A DNA stretch of 64,000 nt from Verrucomicrobiota bacterium (GCA_025360015.1 JANYCZ010000069.1:19343-83342); one strand, 5' to 3'; positions 1 to 9,652 are shown, numbered from the stretch's first letter. Notes: generated by a model from the letters alone, not told the origin. Numbers and translations are program-made.

Positions 1-691
1 CAGCAGCAGCCACTTCGGCGCGCTTGTCCTTGCTGAAGCGGACATCCTCAGCGCGCTCGATGAAGATGGTGTCTTCGCAGATGTTCTTCGCGTGATCTCC
101 CACACGCTCCAGAAACCGCGCCACGAAGATGAGGTGGATGTAGCCTTCCAGCTCGGCGTGGTGGGACTCCATCACGGTGATGATTTCACGATCCAGTGAT
201 TTCTCAGCGGCATCGAGTTCCTTGTCCAGCAGACGAGCGGCGGTGGCGGCATCAGGGTCAGCGTTGAGGAAGGCCTGCAGGCTGAGATCCAGATTGCGGT
301 CACACAGCGAATAGACAGGCTGGATGAGCTTGATCTCGGGAAACTCGGGCAGGTTGTTGATGATGCGCGCACGTTTGGCGATGCTCGATGCCTGGTCCGC
401 AATGCGTTCGAGATTGTTAGCCACGCGGATGGTGCCCATCACCTGCCGCAAGTCGTGCGCGGTGGGCTGAAATTTCACCAGGATCTGCATGCCGTGCTTG
501 TCCACACTCTTCTCCAGTTCGTTCACATCCTGATCGGCGGCGATGGCGGCATTGCACAGGTCGGTGTCACGCTCCAGCAGGCCGCGCATCGCGCTGGCGA
601 GATTCTTGCGCGCCATGCTGGCCATGGCAAGGACGTCGCTGCGCAGCTTGTCGAGCGAGTGGTTGAAGCTGGAGAGGATGTGTTCTTGCAT
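1..691 (-). CDS. phoU: Phosphate-signalling regulator PhoU (3' end truncated by window start)
   Basis: Reverse-strand translation from ATG at 691: MQEHILSSFNHSLDKLRSDVLAMASMARKNLASAMRGLLERDTDLCNAAIAADQDVNELEKSVDKHGMQIL...MGTIRVANNLERIADQASSIAKRA; PhoU helical repeats. Absent from the ORF track because it runs off the edge. Confidence 0.93.
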   Translation of the reverse strand, partial: MQEHILSSFNHSLDKLRSDVLAMASMARKNLASAMRGLLERDTDLCNAAIAADQDVNELEKSVDKHGMQILVKFQPTAHDLRQVMGTIRVANNLERIADQASSIAKRARIINNLPEFPEIKLIQPVYSLCDRNLDLSLQAFLNADPDAATAARLLDKELDAAEKSLDREIITVMESHHAELEGYIHLIFVARFLERVGDHAKNICEDTIFIERAEDVRFSKDKRAEVAAA

Positions 692-721
692 GGTTAAGAA
701 TGAACTAATGTGACAGTTTCG

Positions 722-1582
722 CTACATTGGAATTGCAGAAGATTTCGCAGGCTGCGGAGCCTCTTCTTCAATCTCGCCCTTCGGATCGCGATGCGTGCGC
801 TCGCAGAATTCCGGGTAGCTGATGATCTCAAAGCTGCCGTCGAGATTCTCGCCGATGGCGGTCATGGACTCCACCCAGTCACCGGAATTGAGGTAATGCG
901 TGCTGCCGACCATCTTGTTGTCAGCCTTGTGAATGTGCCCGCAAATGATGCCGATGCAGCCGCGCTGTTTCGCAAGGTTCTGCAACTGGTCCTCATACTT
1001 CCCCACCGCGCCGATGGTGGACTTCACCTTCTGCTTCACCCAGGCGCTGAAGGAGAAGGGCTCCTTGCCCCGCAGGCGACGATAGGTGTTGTACAGACGG
1101 TTGATGCGCAGCAGAAAGTTGTACCCTAGTCCGCCAAGCTGCGCCAGCCACGCATGATTGGTGCTCACCGCGTCAAAGCCGTCTCCATGCACCACCAGGT
1201 AGTCGCCCGCAGGCGTGTGGTGGATGTGCTCGTCTGTGATGAGGAAGTGCTCAAACTGGATCGGGATAAAGCGGTCCAGGACGTCATCGTGATTGCCGCG
1301 CAGGTAGATGATCTCGGTGTTCTCCTTCTCCATCTTGCGCAGCACAGTGCGGATGAAGTTGGTATGCCCCTTGTTCCAGCCGCCCATGCGGCGGAGATGC
1401 CAGGCGTCAATGATGTCGCCATTGAGCACCAGCTTGTCGCACAGGCAGTTGCGCAGGAAGTGGGAGGCCTGCGCCGCCTTGCTGTCCGGCATGCCCAGAT
1501 GCACGTCGGAGATGAAGATGGTTTTGAACCTCAGCTTCGATTTGCCGGTGGCCGGATTTAGAATGGGAGCAGCTTCACTCAT
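722..1582 (-). CDS. Calcineurin-like metallophosphoesterase, PlcP / UDP-2,3-diacylglucosamine hydrolase-like
   Basis: Motifs FISDVHLG, NGDIIDAWHLRR, YLRGNHDD, VVHGDGFD, GIICGHIHKA, LNSGDWVES; length 286 aa fits the PlcP family. Confidence 0.88.
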   Translation of the reverse strand: MSEAAPILNPATGKSKLRFKTIFISDVHLGMPDSKAAQASHFLRNCLCDKLVLNGDIIDAWHLRRMGGWNKGHTNFIRTVLRKMEKENTEIIYLRGNHDDVLDRFIPIQFEHFLITDEHIHHTPAGDYLVVHGDGFDAVSTNHAWLAQLGGLGYNFLLRINRLYNTYRRLRGKEPFSFSAWVKQKVKSTIGAVGKYEDQLQNLAKQRGCIGIICGHIHKADNKMVGSTHYLNSGDWVESMTAIGENLDGSFEIISYPEFCERTHRDPKGEIEEEAPQPAKSSAIPM

Positions 1583-2700
1583 TTTAAGACAGGCATCTCA
1601 TGCATCACGGATGCCAGTTCATGCTCAAATTGTTCAATCACTCGTTCCCAGCCCAGATCAAACGCGGACTGCCGGGCGGCAAAGCGCAGCGGCTCCTGCT
1701 GCCACGCCGTAGCGGCCACACGGGTCTGCGCCAGAAAGGCCTCGGCATCATTGAATGCCGCGAGCCAGCCGTTTTCACCCGTGCGGATCAGCAGGCGCGG
1801 CGCGGCATAGTCATACGCCACCACCCCCAGCCCGGCGGCCATGGCCTCCAGCACCACATTGCCAAACGTTTCCGTGATGCTGGGAAAGAGAAACACATCT
1901 CCCGAGGCATAATGCGCCGCCAGATCCTCCCCTGTGCGCGCTCCGGCATAATGAAACTCAGGCCGCTCCTCCTTCAGCGACTCCAGGCGCGGCCCATTGC
2001 CCACGATGACCATGCGCGCCTTCGGCTGCGCCTCTTTAAAGACATCGAAGGCACGCACCACCAGCTCCAGATTCTTCTCCGCCGCCACGCGCCCCACATA
2101 GATCGCCACCGGCGTCGAATCATCCGCGCCCCAGGTCTGGCGCAGGGCGGCATCACGCCGCTGCGGATCAAACATCTCTGTATCCACGCCGCGTCCCAGC
2201 ACGCCCACGTTTTGGATGCCCCAGCGCTCCAGCATCGCCGCCGTGTCCACAGAGGGCGTCAGCGTGCGCGCCGTTTGATTGTGGATCGTCCGCAGCACTC
2301 CCTGTGCCACCGTTTCCAGACCGGGCAGGTGGTAGTCCTCCAGATAGTTTTGAAAATTCGTGTGGAAGCCGGACACCACCGGGATGTCCCGCTTCCCCGC
2401 CGCACGGATGGCAGAGATGCCCATGAGCGTCTCCGTGGCCACGTAGAGCACGTCAGGCCGGAAGGTGTCAAACAGCTCCAGCATCTGCCGGATGGAGGCA
2501 AAGCCAAAGCGCAGCCCCGGGTAGCCCGGCAGCGGCAGCGAGTGCATCACATGCCTTTGCAGCCCGTCTTCCGACTCCACCGTGGTCACTACCTCCACCA
2601 CATTCCCTCGCCTCACCAGCCCCACCCCGAGGGTGTGCAGCGTACGTGCCACGCCATTGATGTCTGGCGGATACGTGTCGGTGACGATGAGGACCCTCAT
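1579..2700 (-). CDS. GT4-family glycosyltransferase (Agt/SqdX/MgtA-like); likely start at 2700 within longer ORF 1579..2862
   Basis: MRVLIVTDTYPPDINGVARTLHTL...GFHTNFQNYLEDYHLP...YVGRVAAEKNLELVVRAF...FLFPSITETFGNVVLEAMAAGLGVVAYDYAA; 4-bp overlap with the downstream phosphoesterase start. Confidence 0.88.
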   Translation of the reverse strand: MRVLIVTDTYPPDINGVARTLHTLGVGLVRRGNVVEVVTTVESEDGLQRHVMHSLPLPGYPGLRFGFASIRQMLELFDTFRPDVLYVATETLMGISAIRAAGKRDIPVVSGFHTNFQNYLEDYHLPGLETVAQGVLRTIHNQTARTLTPSVDTAAMLERWGIQNVGVLGRGVDTEMFDPQRRDAALRQTWGADDSTPVAIYVGRVAAEKNLELVVRAFDVFKEAQPKARMVIVGNGPRLESLKEERPEFHYAGARTGEDLAAHYASGDVFLFPSITETFGNVVLEAMAAGLGVVAYDYAAPRLLIRTGENGWLAAFNDAEAFLAQTRVAATAWQQEPLRFAARQSAFDLGWERVIEQFEHELASVMHEMPVLK

Positions 2701-2879
2701 GGTGGGAGATAATGAACGAATGCTCCATGAAGCGCATCTGCGAATGCTGTCCAACTTTGTCACGGTGACGAATCCGTCACATTTCATCCTCGTCACCACG
2801 GCAACCCTGTTGCCATGTGACGCTTTCGTCACCATCATAGGTTTGCCGAGGGGGGCAGCCAAGTCACAAAATACCTAGC

Positions 2880-3578
2880 ATGAGCAAGATACTGATCGTC
2901 GAGGATGAAGCAGACATCGCGGAACTCATCTCCCTGCATCTCAGCCGTGAGGGGCATGAGGCGATCTGCATCGGCAATGGCCTCCAGGTCATGCCTGCCG
3001 TGCTCGCTCAGCAGCCGGAGCTCATCGTGCTGGACATCATGCTTCCAGGCCTGGACGGCATGCAAATTTTCAAGCGCCTGCGCGCGGACACCCGCACCGC
3101 CACCATCCCCGTCATCATCCTTACCGCCAAAGGCCAGGTCACCGACAAGATCGCCGGCCTCGAACTCGGCGCGGATGACTACCTCACCAAGCCCTTCAGC
3201 CCGCGCGAGCTCTACCTGCGCATCAGTGCTGTGCTCCGCCGTGTGAAGAAGGTCACCCACGTGTCTGAGATCCAGCGCGGTCGCTTCATGCTGGACCGCA
3301 AAAACATGAAGCTTTTTCTCGATGGCAGCCCGCTGGACCTGACCACAATCGAGTTCAAGCTCCTGACCACGCTCATGGAAAACGACAACGCCGTGCACAA
3401 CCGCGCCGATCTCCTACGCGATGTGTGGGGCTACAACAGCGACGTCGCCACCCGCACCCTCGACACCCATATCAAGCGCCTGCGTGAAAAACTCGGTGCA
3501 GCCGGCGACCATATCGTCACCATTCGCGGCACCGGCTTCCAGTTCCAGACGGAACTCGCCGCCCCCCTGCCTGCATGA
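2880..3578 (+). CDS. phoB: PhoB-like OmpR-family response regulator
   Basis: REC domain (ILIVEDEADIAELI, LIVLDIMLPGLDG, GADDYLTKPF) plus winged-helix C-terminus (TRTLDTHIKRLREKLG...TIRGTGFQF). Confidence 0.9.
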   Translation: MSKILIVEDEADIAELISLHLSREGHEAICIGNGLQVMPAVLAQQPELIVLDIMLPGLDGMQIFKRLRADTRTATIPVIILTAKGQVTDKIAGLELGADDYLTKPFSPRELYLRISAVLRRVKKVTHVSEIQRGRFMLDRKNMKLFLDGSPLDLTTIEFKLLTTLMENDNAVHNRADLLRDVWGYNSDVATRTLDTHIKRLREKLGAAGDHIVTIRGTGFQFQTELAAPLPA

Positions 3579-4825
3579 CCCTTTCCCTCCTCCTCGCCCT
3601 CCTGCTCGGCGCATGCCTCCTTGCCTGGGCGCGGCGTGAGAAATACTGGACGAAGCGCTGGGAGTCCGCCGCCAAAACCCTGGGCCTCAAAGCACGCAAT
3701 GCGGACCAGCTCCTCGAGCACGCCGCCGCCTTGCTCCGCGCACGGCAGCAGGCCGAGCAGCAGTCCGAGCAGCGCCGCGTCTTTGAGTCCCTGCTCGATG
3801 AGATCAGCCAGGGCCTCGTGCTGGTGGATGACAATCTGCGCATCCGCTACGCCAATGCCCCGCTGAAAAAACTCCTTCACCGCAAGGAGATACACGCCGG
3901 ACGCCCGCTCATCGCCGAGGTCCGCGACCACCAGATCTCCGACCTTGTCCAGGAATCCATCACCGAAAAGCGCCACACCACCCGCCGCATTCAGATGCTG
4001 CCCTCGGACGTGGGTGCCGGGTCCAATCTCGGCGGCCGCTACTTCATCATCGAAGCCGCACCTCTCGGTGCCGATGTCGGCGGCGGTGCCTGGCTCATGC
4101 TCCAGGACGTCACCGAGTCCGCCATGACCGAGCAGATTCGCCGGGATTTCGTTGCCAATGCCTCGCATGAGCTGCGCACCCCCCTCACCCTCATCAACGG
4201 CTACATCGAAATGCTGCAGGACGACGCCAGCAAGGCCCCCGCCGCCATGAAGCGCAGCCTCGATGTCATGGAAAAGCACGGCAAGCGCATCGCCCGCATC
4301 ATCGAGGACATGCTCGCCATCTCCCGTTTGGAGGATGCCAGCAGCTCTTTGAACAAAGAACCCTTCAACGTCAAGGCCTGCGCCAAGGACACCGCCGACC
4401 ACCTCGCCCCCATGCTGGAAGGCCGGGATGCACGCATCGAACTCAGCTTCCCCAAAGACGGCGGCAGACTCACCGGCGACCGTTTTTACTGGGACCAGGT
4501 CTTCACCAATCTCATCGAAAACTCCATCAAGGAGAACACCAAGCCCGGCCTCGTCATCCGCGTCTCCGGTGAATGGCTGGAGAGCGAGTGCATCCTCAAG
4601 GTCAGCGACAACGGCATCGGCATCCCCGCGCATGACCTGCCCTTCGTTTTCAAACGCTTCTACCGGGGGAACAAGCACCACTCCTCCACCCAGATCAAAG
4701 GCACCGGGCTCGGTCTCTCCATCGTCAAACGCGCCGTGGAGGCCCACGGCGGCAAGATCGAGCTCACCAGCTCCCCCGGCATCGAGACCACTTTCACCAT
4801 GCGCCTGCCTTTGCAGCCTGCCTAG
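3575..4825 (+). CDS. phoR: PhoR-like sensor histidine kinase
   Basis: PAS region, HisKA FVANASHELRTPLTLINGYIEML, HATPase (VFTNLIENSIKE, VSDNGIGIP, GTGLGLSIVK); overlaps phoB by 4 bp. Confidence 0.9.
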   Translation: MTLSLLLALLLGACLLAWARREKYWTKRWESAAKTLGLKARNADQLLEHAAALLRARQQAEQQSEQRRVFESLLDEISQGLVLVDDNLRIRYANAPLKKLLHRKEIHAGRPLIAEVRDHQISDLVQESITEKRHTTRRIQMLPSDVGAGSNLGGRYFIIEAAPLGADVGGGAWLMLQDVTESAMTEQIRRDFVANASHELRTPLTLINGYIEMLQDDASKAPAAMKRSLDVMEKHGKRIARIIEDMLAISRLEDASSSLNKEPFNVKACAKDTADHLAPMLEGRDARIELSFPKDGGRLTGDRFYWDQVFTNLIENSIKENTKPGLVIRVSGEWLESECILKVSDNGIGIPAHDLPFVFKRFYRGNKHHSSTQIKGTGLGLSIVKRAVEAHGGKIELTSSPGIETTFTMRLPLQPA

Positions 4826-4927
4826 GCCCGTTGCCCTCTTTCGCGCTGAATGGAGCCCCCCAGGGCCCGAGGGAGACATTCGACGGCGCACACAAGCTGT
4901 TTTCGAAGTCGCGGGAATTTTCGAATC

Positions 4928-5012
4928 TGCCGCAGAGGGGCAAAGGTGGCAGCGACTGAATTTTTTCTTTGCTCCCTCTGCCTCTTTGCCCCTCTGCGGC
5001 AAACCGAACGTC
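4928..5012. repeat. Interspersed repeat copy with an 18-bp perfect inverted repeat (4928-4945 / 4984-5001)
   Basis: TGCCGCAGAGGGGCAAAG ... CTTTGCCCCTCTGCGGCA; the 4953-5012 part resembles four copies at 62.8-63.8 kb (ACTGAATT..CTCCCTCTGCC..GCCCCTCTGCGGCAAA). Confidence 0.8.
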
Positions 5013-5112
5013 ATCACGCTCACCCTACCGGAAATGAGTTTCGAAAATCGCCCGCACAGGCAAGCTCACAAGATTTTGAGGGCATACCAAGGCTTGAGCC
5101 GGGGCGTAGTCT

Positions 5113-6126
5113 GTGGTTAGAACCTCTGTGGAAGACCCCTTCGGCCATCGCATTTCCTACCTGCGCGTTTCCGTCACCGACCGGTGCAACGAACGCTGCA
5201 GGTACTGCATGCCCGAGGAGGAGCAGGCCTGGTTCGCCAAAGACGAAACCCTCAGCTACGAAGAACTGCTGCGCACCGTGCGCGTCGGCGCCACGCTCGG
5301 CATCAAAAAAGTCCGCGTCACCGGCGGTGAGCCCCTCACCCGCCCCGGCGTGGCCGGTTTCTGCGCCGATCTCGCCAAAATTCCCGGCATCGACGACATC
5401 GGCATCTCCACCAACGGCACCCTCCTCGCCAAAACCGAAGACGGCGTCACCATGGCCGAGCGCCTCGTGAAAGCCGGCGTCCGCACTGCGAACATCTCGC
5501 TCGACTCCCTGGACCGCGCCACCTACCAGCGCACCACCAGCCGCGATCTCCTGCCCCGCGTCCTCGAAGGCATCGACGCCGCCATCGCCGCCGGCTTCCA
5601 GTCCATCAAGTTCAACAGCGTCCTCATGAAAGGCCAGACCGAGCGCGAGCTTCCTGCCCTCATCGACTTCGCCCGCCAAAAAAACGCCCTGCTCCGCTTC
5701 ATTGAGCTCATGCCCGTCAGCACCCAGGACGTGCTGAGCGAGGATAACTTCCTCCCCATCGGCATCGCAAAGCAGCTCGTCGAGCAGACAACCGGCCCCC
5801 TCACTCCCCTGCCCGAGTTCAAAACCAACGGCCCCGCCGCCTACCATCTCATCCCCGCCACCGGGCAGAAGATCGGCTTCATCGGCGCCATGACGAACCT
5901 CCACTTCTGCGAGAACTGCGACAAGCTCCGCCTCACCTGCGACGGCAAGCTCCGCCCCTGCCTCGGAAGCTACCTTGAGTTCGACCTCCGCAGCGTCCTC
6001 CGCGCCGGCTGCACCGACACCGAACTCGCCGCGTTCTTCCACAACGTCGTCTCCCGCAAACCCAAGGAGCACGACTTCCGCCACAACTACCAGCCGAACC
6101 GCCGCATGATCGCCATCGGTGGATGA
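5113..6126 (+). CDS. moaA: GTP 3',8-cyclase MoaA (GTG start)
   Basis: Radical-SAM motif CNERCRYCMPEEE, VTGGEPLTRPGV, C-terminal FCENCDKLRLTCDGKLRPCLGS, terminal GG. Confidence 0.95.
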   Translation: MVRTSVEDPFGHRISYLRVSVTDRCNERCRYCMPEEEQAWFAKDETLSYEELLRTVRVGATLGIKKVRVTGGEPLTRPGVAGFCADLAKIPGIDDIGISTNGTLLAKTEDGVTMAERLVKAGVRTANISLDSLDRATYQRTTSRDLLPRVLEGIDAAIAAGFQSIKFNSVLMKGQTERELPALIDFARQKNALLRFIELMPVSTQDVLSEDNFLPIGIAKQLVEQTTGPLTPLPEFKTNGPAAYHLIPATGQKIGFIGAMTNLHFCENCDKLRLTCDGKLRPCLGSYLEFDLRSVLRAGCTDTELAAFFHNVVSRKPKEHDFRHNYQPNRRMIAIGG

Positions 6127-6315
6127 AGGAACGCAGTGTTGCGAATAACGCGAGAGCGTCCCCGGAGTGCGTGCGCTTCAGCGCCGCTTTCGAACGTCCA
6201 ACGGCTCGCGCAAACTCCCCCCCTCGCGTCAAGTGCGTGTCGCCAACATAGAACCACAAGCTTTGGGCAAGTCCGCCCACTTTTTGGACGCGCAAAGCCG
6301 AATCGTTTCCCGTCA

Positions 6316-7335
6316 CTAAAAACCCGCCAGGACAACCTTGCCCATTGCCTTGCCACTCTCCACGAGCGCATGGGCTTCTCTGAGATTCTTGGCATTGATC
6401 TGGCCAAGATGGCTCCCCGCCGTAGAACGAATCTTGCCGGCATCGACAAGTTCAGCCACTTGGTTGAGCAGGCGTCCCTGTTCGCTCATCTTGGGCGATT
6501 GAGGCCGCGCCCGGGCAAACATAAACTCCCAATGGAGCGAGAGGCTCTTGGGTTTCAGCTTATTGATGTCCACCGACCGGGCGAGGTTTTCGATCAGGCC
6601 AATCGCAGCTTCAGCAGCCACCGCTTCGATGATTTCGTCGAAGTGATCCTCGGTCTTGGTCAGGGCCAGGACATAGTTGACCCCTTCAGGGACAATCTTC
6701 TTCACCTGTACGCCCAAAGGGTGGCGATGATCAATCACATCGTCTGCGCCCAAGGTCCGACACCACTCGACGGTTTCGGGGCGCGAAGCAGTGGCGATCA
6801 CCTTCAATCCAGTCAGCTTCTTCGCCAGTTGGATGGCGATGGAACCGACGCCACCAGCCCCGCCAATGATCAGCAGCGTCCCTTGCAAGGAAGATGAGAT
6901 GGGAAGTGAAAACCGGTCAAAGAGCAGTTCCCAGGCGGTGATGGTTGTCAGGGGCAATGCCGCCGCATCGGCAAAGCTGAGAGACGCGGGCTTTTTGCCG
7001 ACGATGCGCTCATCCACGGCCTGAAACTCGGCATACGAACCCGGCCGCTCCAATGAGCCTGCATAGTAAACTTCATCGCCCGGCGCAAACAAAGTCACTT
7101 CGGAACCGACTTCCACCACCACACCCGCAGCATCCCACCCGAGAATTTTGAGTTCGCCGGAAGGTTGTCCCGGACCGCCTCCCCTGCGAATCTTGGTATC
7201 CACCGGATTGACGGAAATGGCGCGGATTTGCACCAGCAGATCGCGAGGTCCCGGCTGAGGTTTATCGAGGACCACATCAATAAGGCTTTCGGGATCCTCG
7301 ATGGGCAGATGCTCACGGTAGCTGACGGCATTCAT
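6316..7335 (-). CDS. Zinc-type alcohol dehydrogenase / quinone oxidoreductase-like protein (ORF extends to 7395; start likely 7335)
   Basis: MNAVSYREHLPIEDPESLIDVVLDKPQPGPRDLLVQIRAISVNPVDTKIRRG...LLIIGGAGGVGSIAIQLAKKLTGLKVIATASRPE; MDR superfamily pattern. Confidence 0.88.
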   Translation of the reverse strand: MNAVSYREHLPIEDPESLIDVVLDKPQPGPRDLLVQIRAISVNPVDTKIRRGGGPGQPSGELKILGWDAAGVVVEVGSEVTLFAPGDEVYYAGSLERPGSYAEFQAVDERIVGKKPASLSFADAAALPLTTITAWELLFDRFSLPISSSLQGTLLIIGGAGGVGSIAIQLAKKLTGLKVIATASRPETVEWCRTLGADDVIDHRHPLGVQVKKIVPEGVNYVLALTKTEDHFDEIIEAVAAEAAIGLIENLARSVDINKLKPKSLSLHWEFMFARARPQSPKMSEQGRLLNQVAELVDAGKIRSTAGSHLGQINAKNLREAHALVESGKAMGKVVLAGF

Positions 7336-7496
7336 AATTAGGCTCCCGAATTGATTTCGGTCGTGAAGAGGAGCACTGCATCCCCCCTGCTCCAACCCTT
7401 TTCCGCCAGCCGGACTTTCATATTCGCAGACGAAAACACAATGCCGGGCATGATTGGCACTCAGTTAAGCGGCGGTCGTCGCGGAATGGAACGCAG

Positions 7497-7590
7497 CAGG
7501 CCAAATCGCCCCGGAGCGCGGACTTCCAGTCCGCAGCACTCCGCGTGCATCCATACCTCCGCACGTTCCCCGAGCCCCAGCACGCAGCAG
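7497..7590. repeat. Interspersed repeat carrying palindrome GCGGACTTCCAGTCCGC
   Basis: AGGCCAAATCGCCCCGGAGCGCGGACTTCCAGTCCGCAGCACTCCGC; near-identical to 62702-62780. Confidence 0.75.
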
Positions 7591-7713
7591 CCCCCCATGC
7601 CTCTGCACGAACCTTCGGCGTCGCAGGATCATCCGCCCCCCTGCGCAGAACAACAGCACCCATCAAAAAACAACTTTCCCAGCTCGCCACCCATCCCTAG
7701 CATCCTCCTTCCC

Positions 7714-8172
7714 ATGCGCCCCCTCACCCACCTCAATCGCAAAGGCGAAGCCGCCATGGTCGATGTCTCCGCAAAGCCCCCCGTGCGTCGCGAAGCCGTG
7801 GCCGGAGGCCGCATCCTGCTGCAGCCCGCCACGCTCGACCTCATCCGCAAAAACCAGGTCAAAAAAGGCGACGTCCTCAGCATCGCCCGCATCGCCGGCA
7901 TCCAGGCCGCCAAGCAGACGCAGCACCTCATTCCCCTCTGCCACCAGATCCCGCTGAGCAAAGTGCAGGTCGATTTTGAACTGCGCGCTAAAGCCATCCA
8001 CATCACCGCCTCCGCCATCACCGTGGCCCCCACCGGCGTCGAAATGGAAGCACTCACCGCCGTCTCCATCGCCGCCCTCACCATCTACGACATGTGCAAA
8101 GCCGCCGATAAGAAGATGCGCATCGAAGGTGTCAAACTGGTGAGCAAAACCAAAGGCACTTCTGAAACTTGA
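7714..8172 (+). CDS. moaC: Cyclic pyranopterin monophosphate synthase MoaC (start inside ORF 7351..8172)
   Basis: LTHLNRKGEAAMVDVSAKPPVRREAVAGG...IAGIQAAKQTQHLIPLCHQIPLSKV...GVEMEALTAVSIAALTIYDMCKAADK. Confidence 0.95.
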   Translation: MRPLTHLNRKGEAAMVDVSAKPPVRREAVAGGRILLQPATLDLIRKNQVKKGDVLSIARIAGIQAAKQTQHLIPLCHQIPLSKVQVDFELRAKAIHITASAITVAPTGVEMEALTAVSIAALTIYDMCKAADKKMRIEGVKLVSKTKGTSET

Positions 8173-8291
8173 AGAGGGCCTACGGATCACCCTGAAACCA
8201 GAGTTTGATTTCAGGTTCCGTGTATTCAGCGTCCTCCGTGGTTGATCCATCCCGGATCACTATCCCCGGTCTCCGCCCCCCCAACGCAAAA

Positions 8292-8317
8292 CACGCGATG
8301 CCTTCCGGCATCGCGTG
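8292..8317 (-). terminator. Rho-independent-type terminator downstream of the DUF1501 gene
   Basis: CACGCGATGCC-TTCC-GGCATCGCGTG perfect stem-loop; followed on the minus strand by TTTTG. Confidence 0.75.
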
Positions 8318-8344
8318 CTTCATTGAATGTGATGCTCTGCCCGC

Positions 8345-9652
8345 TTACGCGAAGATTTTCGTCAGCGGCTGCCCCTTGTCGGCAATCGTAAATGGACGCT
8401 TGCTCGGGCTGTAGATGACCTGGTCCAGCGGCAGCCCCAGTGCGTAGGCGATGGAGGCGTTGAAGTCCATGATCTTGACTTTGTCCTCGACGACTTCTCG
8501 GCCTTCCTTGTCGGTCTTGCCGTAGGTGTAGCCGCCTTTGACGCCGCCGCCAAACATGACGCCAGAGAACGCCTTCGGATAGTGGTCACGACCGGCGTTC
8601 TGGTTGATGTCAGGCGTGCGGCCAAACTCCGAGTTCAGCACAATAAGCGTCTCTTCCAGCAGACCGCGATTATGCAAATCGGCAACAAGCGTGGCGAGGC
8701 CCTTGTCGAGGGTTTCGCAGCGGTCCGGCACGGCCACGAAGTTGGCGTTGTGCGTGTCCCAGCCACCGAGGGAAACTTCCACAAAGCGCACGCCGCGCTC
8801 CACCAGACGGCGGGCGAGCAGGCAGCCCTGACCGAAGGCTTCCTTGCCGTAGGCGGCGCGGAGTTCGCCGGGCTCTTCACTGAGGTCAAAGGCCTTGAGG
8901 TCTTCGGACTTCATCATGGCCATGGCATCGTCATACATGTCGGCGTAGGCCTTCACATTGCGGTGCGGGAAAGTGGTACGGAAGTCCTTGTCGAGTTCAT
9001 CCGCCAGCTTCATGCGGGCCTGAAACTTGTCTTCGGGGCTGCCGTTCTTGATGTTCTTGAGGCCGTTCTCCGGATTGCTCACAAACAGCGGCGCCTGCGC
9101 CGCAGGGAAGAAGCCCGCGCCGGGATGGCGGCTGTCATTGCCGATGAAAACGAAGTTTGGCAGGGTGCTGTTGCCACCGCCTTGGAAGACATTGAGCCAC
9201 GCGCCCATGGCAGGATGGCGGATGGTGCCGCGCATCTCGTAGCTGGTGTGCATCATGTAATTGCCCTGCTCATGCGCGCCCTGCGTGGACGTGAGGGAAT
9301 TGATCACGGTGCCGTGGTGCATCTGCTGCGCGGTGAGCGGCAGGTATTCGGAGATACGGACACCGTCCGCGCTGGTCTTGATGGGCTTGGTAGGGCCGGC
9401 GGTTTCCACGCCTTCCTTGGGGTCCCAGGTGTCCATGTGGGACTGGCCGCCGCTCATGTACAAATAGATGACGTTCTTCGCCGTGGCCGCCTGCTTGAGC
9501 TTCGAGGAGCCCTCAAACGCGGCAAAGGATTTGCTGGTGAGCGACTGACCCAGCAGGCCCACTCCGAGGAGGGAGCTGGCGGTTTTGGCGGCGAAATCAC
9601 GCCGGGTGATTTCACCCGAGCGGACGAGTTTGCTGGCGAGTTCCTGTTTCAT
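8345..9652 (-). CDS. DUF1501 domain-containing protein (twin-arginine-type N-terminus)
   Basis: ITRRDFAAKTASSLLGVGLLGQS leader; YLYMSGGQSHMDTWDPK, TLIVLNSEFGRTPDINQNAGRDHYPKAFSGVMFGGGVKGG. Confidence 0.9.
   Translation of the reverse strand: MKQELASKLVRSGEITRRDFAAKTASSLLGVGLLGQSLTSKSFAAFEGSSKLKQAATAKNVIYLYMSGGQSHMDTWDPKEGVETAGPTKPIKTSADGVRISEYLPLTAQQMHHGTVINSLTSTQGAHEQGNYMMHTSYEMRGTIRHPAMGAWLNVFQGGGNSTLPNFVFIGNDSRHPGAGFFPAAQAPLFVSNPENGLKNIKNGSPEDKFQARMKLADELDKDFRTTFPHRNVKAYADMYDDAMAMMKSEDLKAFDLSEEPGELRAAYGKEAFGQGCLLARRLVERGVRFVEVSLGGWDTHNANFVAVPDRCETLDKGLATLVADLHNRGLLEETLIVLNSEFGRTPDINQNAGRDHYPKAFSGVMFGGGVKGGYTYGKTDKEGREVVEDKVKIMDFNASIAYALGLPLDQVIYSPSKRPFTIADKGQPLTKIFA

Noticed and set aside
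3431-5023. 530-aa antisense ORF over phoR
   Set aside because: Mirror frame of a well-supported histidine kinase; low-complexity Gly/Glu/Asp translation typical of GC-rich antisense.
5020-6084. 354-aa antisense ORF over moaA
   Set aside because: Fully antisense to conserved moaA; no recognisable motif.
5113-8172. moaA and moaC separated by an alcohol dehydrogenase as a novel operon
   Set aside because: The dehydrogenase is on the opposite strand; ordinary scattered moa genes.
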